From Phoronis australis (Eukaryota > Phoronida > Phoronidae), in the NCBI GenBank assembly GCA_002633005.1, contig NMRA01000568.1, positions 1 through 64,000 of the forward strand: 64,000 nucleotides of DNA, read 5' to 3'. This document shows positions 45,331 to 55,099 of this stretch, piece after piece. The translations under genes and the position numbers were made by a program. The notes below the pieces were generated by a model. The model did not search any database. It had not been told where the DNA came from and saw nothing but the letters and a program-made list of their open reading frames with translations. Within the stretch, counting starts at the first letter, position 1; each line of letters starts with the position of its first letter.

Positions 45331-45683
45331 ATGTTTAAGTTCTGTAATTGGATAGCAGCAGTCGTGACTGTTGAAGCTACGTGGGCTCGTTTTGACACAC
45401 ACTTTTGGATAGATGGCACCCTGGAAGGGTTCGTAATGAAGCCCAAACGGTGTTTCTGCACGGGCAACTTCGCATTCCATTCTGGCTTCCAGGATTAGCA
45501 GATGAGATAGTAACGTTGTGAGACACAAAGCACTACCCAAAATGTTCATGTTTTTAGCGGTGTCTGAAAAGAAAACAGGTACTCACAGAATATCTATTGG
45601 ACAAAATCAACTGAAAAATTGCTACAACTAAAGCAACGAGGCAGCCCCCAGTCGAGACCCGTTTTACCTCCAGATGCACCCAT
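45331..45683 (-). CDS. Candidate 5' end of a secreted or membrane-anchored protein gene, unknown family
   Basis: Two exons on the minus strand fit in frame. Exon 1, 45683-45668 (ATGGGTGCATCTGGAG), has donor GTAAAA. Exon 2, 45563-45331, has acceptor CTTTTCAG and donor CAT|GTGAGT, phase 0 at the 3' side. They encode 83 residues: MGASGDTAKN, then a hydrophobic segment 'ILGSALCLTTLLSHLLIL' (signal peptide or type II anchor), then an extracellular-looking stretch with five cysteines including 'HDCCYP'. The internal Met at exon-2 codon MNILG is an alternative start if exon 1 is untranslated. A possible next exon lies at about 45192-45137 (TTTTACATAG acceptor) but its frame is unclear. I do not recognise the family. 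Confidence 0.4.
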
Positions 45684-45689
45684 GACAGC

Positions 45690-47484
45690 GTCATTGGTTC
45701 TTTCCACCTCCGGCGACAGTGTTACGGGAAGTTGTCAGCAACGATCAGTGATTACCTGCACTCACTCATCCACGGGTAAAACGTGACAACAAACTAATTC
45801 AATTTTGTGAAACTTTTGCGCCTGTGTGGTTCCTATCACCGCTGCTTCATTCCTCTATGGTATTTGTCAATTGTCGCACCCCTTGCCAATGGCGTGCCAT
45901 GCAGACTTCTTGTCTTTGGGGCAAACACCATGGAGACACCCAAGTTTCCAACAATTTTGCGAAAATTGATAAATTTTTATACCGGGAGCCATGATGCGGC
46001 TTGGGCATGACTTTGATATTTAGGTGTCATATTTTATGAACACATGTTTTGCTAGGGTGCCGAAAAAATGTACTGCCAAAATTACTCTTTATATGTAAAA
46101 GTAAGGTGAAAAGGTTTACACAGGCAACGAAATGCTGAGGAATAGTGAGGGAAACAGCGACATCTCGGAATGAGTAGATGGAAAATTGTACCCGCAACAT
46201 CAGTCACGTTTTGCTGTATTTCCCAGAGTCGAAATGAGGTCTCAGGGTATAAGATATACTTTATCAAGGTCCAGTGTGTAGCAAGTTCACTTTGTCAGGA
46301 CCATGCATTGAAAGGGTACATGTAGAAAGGTTTCTGCTGCCTTACCACTGATACACTGTGTTAGGGACTGTTTATTGAAATGGATACCCGAGTTTCTAAT
46401 CGCTGCCGTAAGGCGTGGAAATGATATATGAACTGCCCGAATTTCACCATCCAATATTCACAGAAACTCTAACTTCTTAGAGTTGATAGGATGAATGTTC
46501 ATAGGTGGCGCTGTAGATTTCTAACCCGTCCTGGGCCTTTCGTCAGGGTACTGGCGGGCCCGAAAGCTAGGTTCCCAACCACAAGCCGGTAGTCGATAGG
46601 TAACTACTCTATTCCGCATTCTTAGAGGAATATTTCAGATTGACAAAAATCACTAAGTGAACTTTGCTGTTTGGGGTAAGATGATAAAGATTCCCCAAAT
46701 TTTAGCCTGCATCAAAGTTCACGTACAATTGTAAACATATCGTTAATGAATACAGAAAAATGTAAAGCCGGTCGCTTCGAAGCTTTCACCCTCACTCACT
46801 TAATTAGGAGTGATGTCCCCTGTTTCATGAGTGGAAGGCGCTCGCCATCCTGCTTCCCTCTTTCTACGCTTATGCAACAACAACGACAACGACAACGACA
46901 AAAACGACAACAGCAAAAGTAAATGTTTGTGTTTTTAAATTGTTGGAAATTTTAATCAAATTTTCATTTACGAATGCGGATTTTCACCAGAGTTCATAAA
47001 CAACATGCAGTTACGTCCTCACTCCCTGCATGGTGGATTGGCTGCCTTGATTGGCTTCGCCGATTCTGGAGGGTGTACTTACCGGCCAAGACATCTGATT
47101 GGTTCTCGATCACGACTTCCGACTTACAGAACAATCAGATGTCTTATCCGTCAAGTTTAGCCAATGGTTGTTTCTCACTTTTTGAAAAGAATTACTGCAA
47201 AGCAACGGTGCACCTCACACGGTATTAGCCTTATACACAATAATACGAATCAAGTTATTGAATTATTAAATAGAATAAACGAATGTTGGCTAAATGTTTA
47301 TTAAATGCAATTGCTAACTTTAGAAATCCTATAGGAGTATTTGACACAATCATTCACACCAGTTCTTAAAATAGAAAACACCGAATGTAAACGGTCTCCA
47401 AATAATCTTTGAAATAGAGTGTAGACTGTTTCGTAAAATCCCACTATGAAGTTCACAGAGATCAACACGCGACACTGAAGCGAC
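45690..47484. other. Intergenic with short simple repeats
   Basis: 46868-46912 is a CAACGA/CGACAA-rich simple repeat. 47089-47147 is a small hairpin (AGACATCTGATTGGTTCT against AGAACAATCAGATGTCT). No gene recognised. Confidence 0.45.
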
Positions 47485-47640
47485 AGACGAACAGACAGAC
47501 AGACAGACAGACAGACAGGCAGGCAGGCAGCAGGCAGACAGACAGACATACAGACAGACAGACAAGCAGAGATGCACAGACAGACAGACAGAGAGACTGA
47601 CAGACATGCAGGCACACAGAAGGAGAGGGAGAGGGAGAGG
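47485..47640. repeat. (ACAG)n tetranucleotide repeat with GAGAGG tail
   Basis: Imperfect ACAGACAG runs with AGGC interruptions, ending in GGAGAGGGAGAGG. Ser/Cys/Leu/Val-rich minus-strand frames (47301-47737) derive from it. Confidence 0.95.
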
Positions 47641-47735
47641 AACCTTTATTTTTTAAATCATATAAAACATTCATTGTTATATGACTGGGTGGCCAGCGAA
47701 GGCACGGGCCGCTATTAGCTGACCACCAGAGAGAC

Positions 47736-47862
47736 ATGCGTACATACAGACAGACAAGTAATCAGATAGACAGACAGACACACGCAAGCACGCACGCACG
47801 TACGCACACGCACGCGTACAACCACATCCACCCACGCATCCACCCACCCAACCACCCACATC
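47736..47862. repeat. Imperfect ACAG, GCAC and ACCC simple repeats
   Basis: ACAGACAG continues into CGCACGCACG and then ACCCACC-type repeats, separated from the previous array by about 95 bp. Confidence 0.85.
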
Positions 47863-50435
47863 GACACATTCAGTTATCCATCTCATGCATATGAGATTTG
47901 GTAGGTATGTTCTAAAATGAGATAACCTCCATTGTTTCCTCCGGAGTGTCGGTCTTAAATCGAACGCATAAAAACGAGTGAATGTAGCGTATGGTGAATT
48001 TCTTCGTGAAAGGATGTGCTGCTTATTAGTGATTAGGCCACTCTCTTTAAAAGTATTTAACTGAAGTCTAGTAAGTTACGCATTGTAATCTACAAAGAAG
48101 TGTAATGCTATGGTGCTAAGGCACGTGTTTAAACTGCTTTCTGTTTCCATGTCAACCTTCAGAGTTTCGATGAAAACTGGGATTTACTTGTTAACTGACT
48201 TCGTGCTCATAAATTTCAATAAATGAGCGTTTTGCCACAGTTAAGAACCATTCCACGAGAAAATCAAAAGAAATCAAAACATAACTGTAGGTGTCATCTT
48301 CCAGATTCAGCTTTAAGTTTGTGTATCTGATCATGGTTTGGCTCTGATACAAAAATCACCAATTTTGCACTTATTGACCTCTTACTTTTTTACCTATAGA
48401 CCTTCAAAGGTTTACGAAGAAAAATGACACATTTTTGCATACCGAAAACAGCAAATTTCCTATATAAAAACAGGTAGATTGTATGCAATGAGAGAAAACA
48501 TAATGATATTAAAAAGTGGGACATGAGGACTACCAAATGAAATTGATGTTAATGATTTCTCACCATGCATCACGTAACAGCAGAGGTGACTCCGTAAGCG
48601 CTTTTTGTAGTGTCACTAAAGTGCTTCTACAAGCCAATTTGCGGGGCTGTGGACATTGAAATTCATGTTTTTGGACATATCTTCGATATGTAAACAAATT
48701 CAGGAAATCTCTTGAAAGAGCTTTTTCATTTTTGTGTTCTAAAAGTGACCCAATATTGCTTATTCAACATTTTAAGCGAATGTTTTTGTAACTTCGTTAC
48801 GTTTAAAATGGTTTCAAGAACGATAATTAATGGGAATCAACGTTATAGGGACCATAATGCTGTTTGAAATATCCATATTACTATTTCACCCAGTGAGCGT
48901 TCATAACTGACCGTGGGTGATTATACAGGCACAAGTGATGACACAATTGCTTGCAGTCAATACCCAAAACGGGCGACGACCTTAATGACAATTTTTAGGC
49001 TGACATGAATGATTCATGTGATTTTTAATCCAATATTTCGATTTGTGCAATATTTCAAGGCAATTAGCTTTATTTGTAAAAAATCTTGAATTGAGGGTTC
49101 GAGACCGTATGAAGCTGTCGAATCGAAAATTATTTTTTTATTTTGAAAACAAAAGCCTACATCACAGGAAGGGCATCAATGTCTGAAATACAAAAATCGC
49201 ATAGTGTACTCAAAAGTTATTGCTATTTATGCGTCAAATTTTGACTTTATTTCGGTCGGATCGGCCATCTTGGGATTTCAGCAGCATTGGTTACGTAAGT
49301 GCTTAAACATTATTTTTACAAATATTCTAGCAGTAAATTTAGTAACACATATGTTTACCTACCATAACGTACAACCCAAGAGTTTACACCAGAGTTTAAT
49401 CACGCAAGTGTAACTTATTGAATTGAGTTGTGCTCACAATTCACGTTGGACAACATGACGACTTTTCTGAACTGGAAGGCACGTTCAACCGACTACATTG
49501 TCATCTGTGAGGATTTAACTATAATGCATTTGCAGACACATTACTACAAAAAGCAGTTTTGTACAATTTTTGGTGATTGAACCACAACTATTATGAATCG
49601 TTTATTTATTTCAATGGGAAGTAGTGCCTATTCAATTGACCATGAATTGTATTAATTTCTGTTGAACTTGTTCTGAAATCGTTTTTATTTGAAAGTCAAC
49701 TTTTGTTCAAGGTATGAGTGTGGACACATATTTTTCTAAATTCTATGCATAAATTGTGTTGTGATTCATATTTTGTAACTAGTTACTTTCTACTTCAAGA
49801 AATACCAAAGCAACAAAATGTGAAAAATCTTAATTGATTTACAGAAATGGGTTGCATTTAGATTATGAAATGTGAAGCTTACTCGAATCCTTTTGCGTCA
49901 TAGCTTCATATTATTTATTATCATGATAGTCAATTTCTAGTTTATGGACACAAACGTTTATGGTATTCAGTCGCCATGGTGACAGTTATGCATGTCTACT
50001 TTCATACTTAACGTGATCTTGGTTCACCCTGTATTACTGAAATTTTCCAGAGTAAATTCTACGTTACTTACCGTGGCAAAATGCTGCGTAGTTTGTGTAT
50101 TAATTTGTACTGAGATCACTTCGCTAGCTTTAAGCCATAGCTACAATGAAAATTTTGAAACCCGTGCGTCCAATGTCTTTAAGAGATGTTATTTTTCCCC
50201 ATGGGAGTCTGACCGCAAGTGACAAAATCAGATTTGGGTGGAATAGGTTAAACAATTAGCATCGTGTAGAAATGACAAAACTCAGATTACGGTGACTTTA
50301 TATAGTTTACGTAATGATTATCAGGTAAATAAGGTGGATGTTACCATGGCACCAGTTAACAGCTGACGAGGGGGGGGGGGCACAGCTTAGACGCATGCCC
50401 GGCCGATTTCCACAGTGCTAAAACTGTCACTGGTG
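47863..50435. other. Intergenic, nothing recognised
   Basis: AT-rich 2.5 kb. No gene, RNA or repeat recognised apart from a G-run at 50371-50380. Confidence 0.5.
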
Positions 50436-50851
50436 TGGTATTGCTGTCGAAATTACGACTGACACTGTTCTTGGTTTTGCTTTGTTTTACTGTTCTGTTT
50501 GTGTTATTGATTGGCATGACCCCTGAGGTCAGTGCAGTGATGATGTAATTTGTTTACTGCATAGTAGTGCGTAACTTTCTGAAGACTCTAGCATGTCAGT
50601 GATTAGTGTAGTCTGGAATATTTTAGAGACTATATGTTTGTATAATGATTGGGTAGATTCCGGGAAGTTCTGGCATGTGCTTGAATTAGTGAAAAATTCT
50701 AGAACATTGCATTAGTCCAGTAATACACAAGCACGGGTTTGTCAGAAAAAGCAGTTCAGCAGTCAGAGTAAAGCAGTTAACAGTTAAACAGTTGAGAGAA
50801 TTACAGTTGAGTTGCAGTGAAGATAATCAGCAGTTACAGCAAGAGTCAACA
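50436..50851 (+). mobile_element. Truncated LTR related to the 58.1-kb LTR
   Basis: Aligns with the first two-thirds of the LTR at 58126-58762 in the same orientation, sharing runs such as GACTCTAGCATGTCAGTGATTA (split as 20 plus 2) and AAGCAGTTAACAGTTAAACAG. Similarity stops at GAGTCAAC (50850), where the other copy continues for another 240 bp. It is a broken LTR, either a separate insertion or the relic of a 5' LTR. Confidence 0.8.
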
Positions 50852-53023
50852 TAGGCCATAGTCCATTCGACTATAGGAAGCCTAGAAAATCACTTCCGTG
50901 GCTACTTTTTGGGGGCAAGATAATTCTGGTGTTTTTAACTTTATTAAGTACTATACTTTAAGAATCTAAAAGTTACTAAGGTTTGAAGTGCACTTTTTCG
51001 AGAAATTTGACCTAAAAATCTGACTTTTTGCAAAATTTGGCACAGAAAACCAATCTTCAAAAACCAACAACACTAGACCCAAGCTGAATGATAATTTGAT
51101 CGGGTTTTGTTCATTTGAAGTTATAGGACACGAAAAGTGATAAATATTATGACATTAGTTGGAAAATTGCTGTAAAAAGACCAAGTGAAAAATTTTAGCA
51201 GCACCTCTTGTTGGCCAGAAAATATACTACTATATTCTGAACTAGCAAAAGAACAGCACTAGTGTTAACAATTTGGAACTTGGTAAAGATTTGATGTCAC
51301 AACCTACATATGAACAACATACAGTTCCAACGTTTCTGCAATAATTCACTGCCATCACTTTCATTAATTGTCACAGTTAATTATCCTTATCCACATTGCA
51401 CTTCATAGTCAACTGTCACAGGGAACCGTGCACCATTCAGTACTGACATCCACGAGCACGATAAAAGGTAAATATTTTCCATTAGGCTACAAATTTAAAG
51501 TTTTTTTAACAACATAACACACATGTTTTATGTTTGTTCATCCACTCCATTGTTTGTATTCATCATTATTGTCATCAAAAGTTGTTTCTTGAGACACCGT
51601 GTTCACAATCTCGACAGTCACGCAAGTTTGAACATGGCATGCCAGAATTCAAACAAGAGCACACTTTTGTACTATAACCACTCTTTTTACATTTGCAATT
51701 AACATTTTTCATGACACTTTCTGGGGCTAAAGGCAGAGTCATCCAGTGGAAATTCAGACTACCCTACTCCAAAAGTCACCCGAATTACCAACTGGAGATA
51801 GTGCACTGACATGCTGTTGCAAGGCTCGTTTGTGAATGGAACACTGGTAGTTTGCTCTTTTGGCATGTAACAACAAACAATCAGGAGGCAGAGGTGATTT
51901 AATCACAAATTTCAACCTGAATATGTGGTAGCATACTTTGTTAACTGTTGATGATGAGTCGTCGTAAAAGCTTACATACAAACTGTTAAATGTCTTCCAT
52001 CAGTTGACCAGGAAACGCAAAATAATGTTGAGCTCAACTTTAATGATGTAATTTAAAAAATATATCTGCAAGCCTGTACCCTCTCCGGTTTATATTTTTC
52101 GTCAACCAGAATAGCGGTTCATCTAAACACCTCAGCCTTGTTACAGTAATCATTTTTACTAAAACAGATAACCAAAAGGCTCTTCACTTTAGCACACTAT
52201 GACCAACAAGTGAAATTTTATTTTGTCAAGTGCTCAGCAAAATTAAGCATTAAGAGAAATGAGCAACATTACTAGGATTGATTGCATTGTAGAGTTGCCA
52301 GTTTAAGACATAGAAAAAATTTTATCACCCTTAATACCGGAGTTCAACCTTTGAAAATGGAGGAATGGTCATTTTGGCAATAGTTTTGGTGTGAAATTGA
52401 AAAGCGTCTTTTGAGGCTTTCTGTTTTAAATAAGACATAATTGGAAGAGTGAAACTTTCCTATTTTTATAATTCCACAATTCACGAATCTCCAAAATGTG
52501 AGACACTGAAATCTAAGCAACATTTGAATGTTCAATATAATAAATTACAGAACACGGGCAATATTTGCATTTTTATATTTCTCAGACTGCAAACACAGCT
52601 CATGTTTTTACATAAAGCGCCAGAAAATAGGCTTGGAAGTTCAAAAAGAGCAGAGCTGATCATTCACATGCAGGTGAAAACTACAGCCAGTATATTTGAG
52701 ATTGGGACAGCTAATGCTGTAAATTTATTAAGCAAACTAATTCTTTTTTTCTCTGTCCTAAACTAATGATTTTTTACCATAAATGATGGTTTTTCGAATT
52801 AAGAATAGGTAGGCCTATTTACAAGTGAATGTTTGGAAATGGAATAGCTTTTCAAGTTTTCTATTTTTTGTGAAGTTCTCTGTGATGGACTTTAAAGTGT
52901 ACACAACATGACTCTTGTACCTCAAAATAAATTATATTATTATATCTTACTAGATTTCAGTGCCTTTAGTGCACAGCTCATAAAGAAACACGCAAAAATT
53001 GAAAAAAATAATAATTATGTACA
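50852..53023. other. Intergenic, nothing recognised
   Basis: AT-rich, no retroelement coding sequence follows the LTR fragment. The 105-codon plus frame at 52449-52766 has no known motif. Confidence 0.45.
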
Positions 53024-53124
53024 ACGTCATGGGTTGAACCCAAGTCGTTCGCCATACTGTTCGGATCAGAGACAAAGTGTATTGAGTGAAGAGAAAGCAA
53101 AATACATTTAGCGTCGAGAAGGTT

Positions 53125-53366
53125 CGTAGAGGTATCAAAAGATGTGTTTCCATAGGCTGCAGCAACAGTAGCCAGGCGGAGAACGTCTCGGTGTTCCGAA
53201 GGATACCAAAGTTGCGCAGAAGTGGCATCGCTTCGTGCGCCGAACGAGAGTGTGGGACGTCATCGTGGACCAAGCGATTCGGTCCGGGGCCACTCTGTGT
53301 TCTGCCCACTTTGAGAACTCGCGTTTCGACTCCAGTCACAAGAGACGTTACGATGAAGGCCTGGTT
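53125..53366 (+). pseudogene. THAP domain B, one-base frameshift
   Basis: The plus strand begins RCVSIGCSNSSQAENVSVF (C-x4-C half of the C2CH zinc site), then shifts frame by one base at about 53194 and continues 'PKDTKVAQKWHRFVRRTR' and 'ATLCSAHFENSRFD' (C-x2-H half plus F), ending at TAA 53364-53366 after 'DEGLVQ'. The order, the conserved P and W, and the CSxHF match THAP DNA-binding domains. A missing base in a C-run (TTCCG) accounts for the frameshift. No ATG precedes it closely; CATTTAG at 53104-53110 could be an acceptor. It lies inside TIRs, so it is likely a relic of a THAP transposase rather than a host gene. Confidence 0.75.
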
Positions 53367-53408
53367 CAATAAAGGACAATATTTATCATTCAGAAACATC
53401 AGCTCTTA

Positions 53409-53654
53409 GTTCAGGATCGTCTGTTGGATGACTGGGTTGACTCGCCGAGCCCGAGGCCGCTTCTCTCGCGGGAGGATCCAGTTCGTAAGGCTCAAAGTAG
53501 AAAAGTACGCTGCCGGAAGCACATTAAACTTATTCTCGCTTTCGTGCAACCCCATTTCCTTATCTTGGCCACCATTCCCGTACGTTTCTTCATAGTATTC
53601 GTTCAATTTTTGCTCATAATCGTCGTCGCTTTCAAATTCCCTGCTTTCCGCCAT
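53409..53654 (-). CDS. Acidic 82-residue ORF convergent to THAP B
   Basis: ATG 53654 has a strong start context (ACAATGG). The protein starts MAESREFESDDDYEQKLNEY and ends 'RPRARRVNPVIQQTILN'. An acidic Tyr-rich N-terminus is followed by a basic C-terminus. No family is recognised. The start lies 23 bp inside the right TIR, so the TIR could act as its promoter. The arrangement repeats that of the ORF at 24817 beside THAP remnant A. It could also be chance. Confidence 0.3.
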
Positions 53655-54086
53655 TGTTCAATGCTAGTCACTAATCTCTTGTGTTCAACCCATGACGTCA
53701 CATGGCGGGAAATGTGAAAATTGGCAAAATTGAAAGAAAAATCAAAATTTCGAGCTAATTACACAAAATAAACGTGGGTTTAGCTAAACTTTACGTCACA
53801 CATTTAGTTTGTGGCCACCGGTAATTCAAAATGTGCAAAAATCCATGGTGTGTACTGTTTAATTTGTGGCAAATGATACACTGTGGTGACAACACAGATA
53901 CATTTGTTTGATAACTGTTAAATGGAACTGACAGTGACTATCTCCTTAATTTCCTAGTAGGTTCAACATCGTTTCCTTCATCAGTTTGGTATTATTCTTT
54001 TTTGAAGAGCTGTTTCGATTCTAAGTGTCTGTAATACTGATTGTGATAGAATAGCCAATTGCCAATTACTTGCACACCCATCCAAG

Positions 54087-54265
54087 AATTGACCTATCGC
54101 AAGCTCCACCCCCTTCCGCAATGTCGACAAACAAACAATAAGTTTTACCCGGTAACGTGTTGTTTGTCGGGTAAAATGGCGGCTTGGAAACGAAGGTGTG
54201 TCAGGTATGCTGCGTTCTGATTGGTCACTTAAGCGGTCACTCAAAATCCTGGCGATAGGTCAATT
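54087..54265. mobile_element. 179-bp MITE with 14-bp TIRs
   Basis: AATTGACCTATCGC at 54087-54100 and its exact inverse GCGATAGGTCAATT at 54252-54265. The right end recurs at 33.85-33.91 kb. No clear target duplication. Non-coding. Confidence 0.7.
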
Positions 54266-54380
54266 AACACAATGTAGACAGTAGCTGTTAGCAAGTCAGC
54301 CAAGCGAACAGGATAACATCAGTTGGGTGTCTTTTGATGAATGTTTTCATGAAGCAGACAACTTGGGAATGGGAAAGATA

Positions 54381-54974
54381 CTCGCTGGTTCCCTGCGTGC
54401 CGCTAGGTGGGGCGGTAGCCTCGGCAACACGCAGGTGTCACTTAATTTGCCTCGGTAAATGTTTTTTACACCGGCGTTTCTGATTGGCTAGTCGAATTCT
54501 CAACAGGCAGCGCTTTACGCAAAAAAACTGGCATGACTAATGGACAGAAGTGTAAATGTGGTCTGTTGTACAGACAAATCGGTGATTAAAATTTATGTTC
54601 AGGAAATGTAAAGCCAAGAAATTGTGATTGCGCCTTTTCGGAATGCATCTTTCAACTGTCGATGACTTTTGTCTACGATAGTATCCTGTATTCATTCAAT
54701 ATGAATAACCAACCGGTTAAATCGGCTAGATATGTGTTTATTGTACATGTATGTGCTTCAAGCACAAGGCTATCAAAACATCACTGCAGAAACGAAATAG
54801 TTCCTGCGACGCCGCTTGGATGACAAGGCTAAAAATCGTTCACTGTCCGCCATTTTTTCACGGTGTTGTAAAGCTAACCAATGACTGCTGAGGTTACATC
54901 GACCAATGCTAAAGCGGGTACCACTGCGTAATACCCGCGTGTTGGGTGGGCTAAGCACGCAGGAAACCAGCGAG
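54381..54974 (+). mobile_element. Mutator-like MITE, copy 2, with perfect target duplication
   Basis: 594 bp. The left end CTCGCTGGTTCCCTGCGTGC and the reverse complement of the right end match at 19 of 20 positions. GGGAAAGATA flanks it on both sides (54371-54380 and 54975-54984), a perfect 10-bp target-site duplication. Duplications of 9-11 bp with short TIRs are typical of the Mutator superfamily. Copy 1 lies inverted at 19436-20017. No transposase is encoded. Confidence 0.88.
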
Positions 54975-55099
54975 GGGAAAGATACGGACACAATATTTTC
55001 CTGGCATTTGATTGGCTGTTCTGATCATTTTGCACTGACACCTGGTGGCTAACATATTAGTTTAGGCTAATTTTTCCAACTTCAATTGTCGAGCACGCC

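Larger units (their letters stand above)
53024..53698 (+). mobile_element. 675-bp TIR element carrying a THAP domain
   Basis: ACGTCATGGGTTGAAC(C)CAAG at 53024-53044 and the reverse complement of 53678-53698 match at 20 of 21 positions. The element encloses a broken THAP domain (plus) and an acidic ORF (minus). No transposase catalytic domain is present, so it would be a deletion derivative of a THAP-type transposon. The target duplication is unclear: the flanks ATGTACA and CACATGG are only loosely alike. Confidence 0.6.

Noticed and set aside
47301-47886. Cys/Ser/Leu/Val-rich frames
   Set aside because: Translation of (ACAG)n and related simple repeats.
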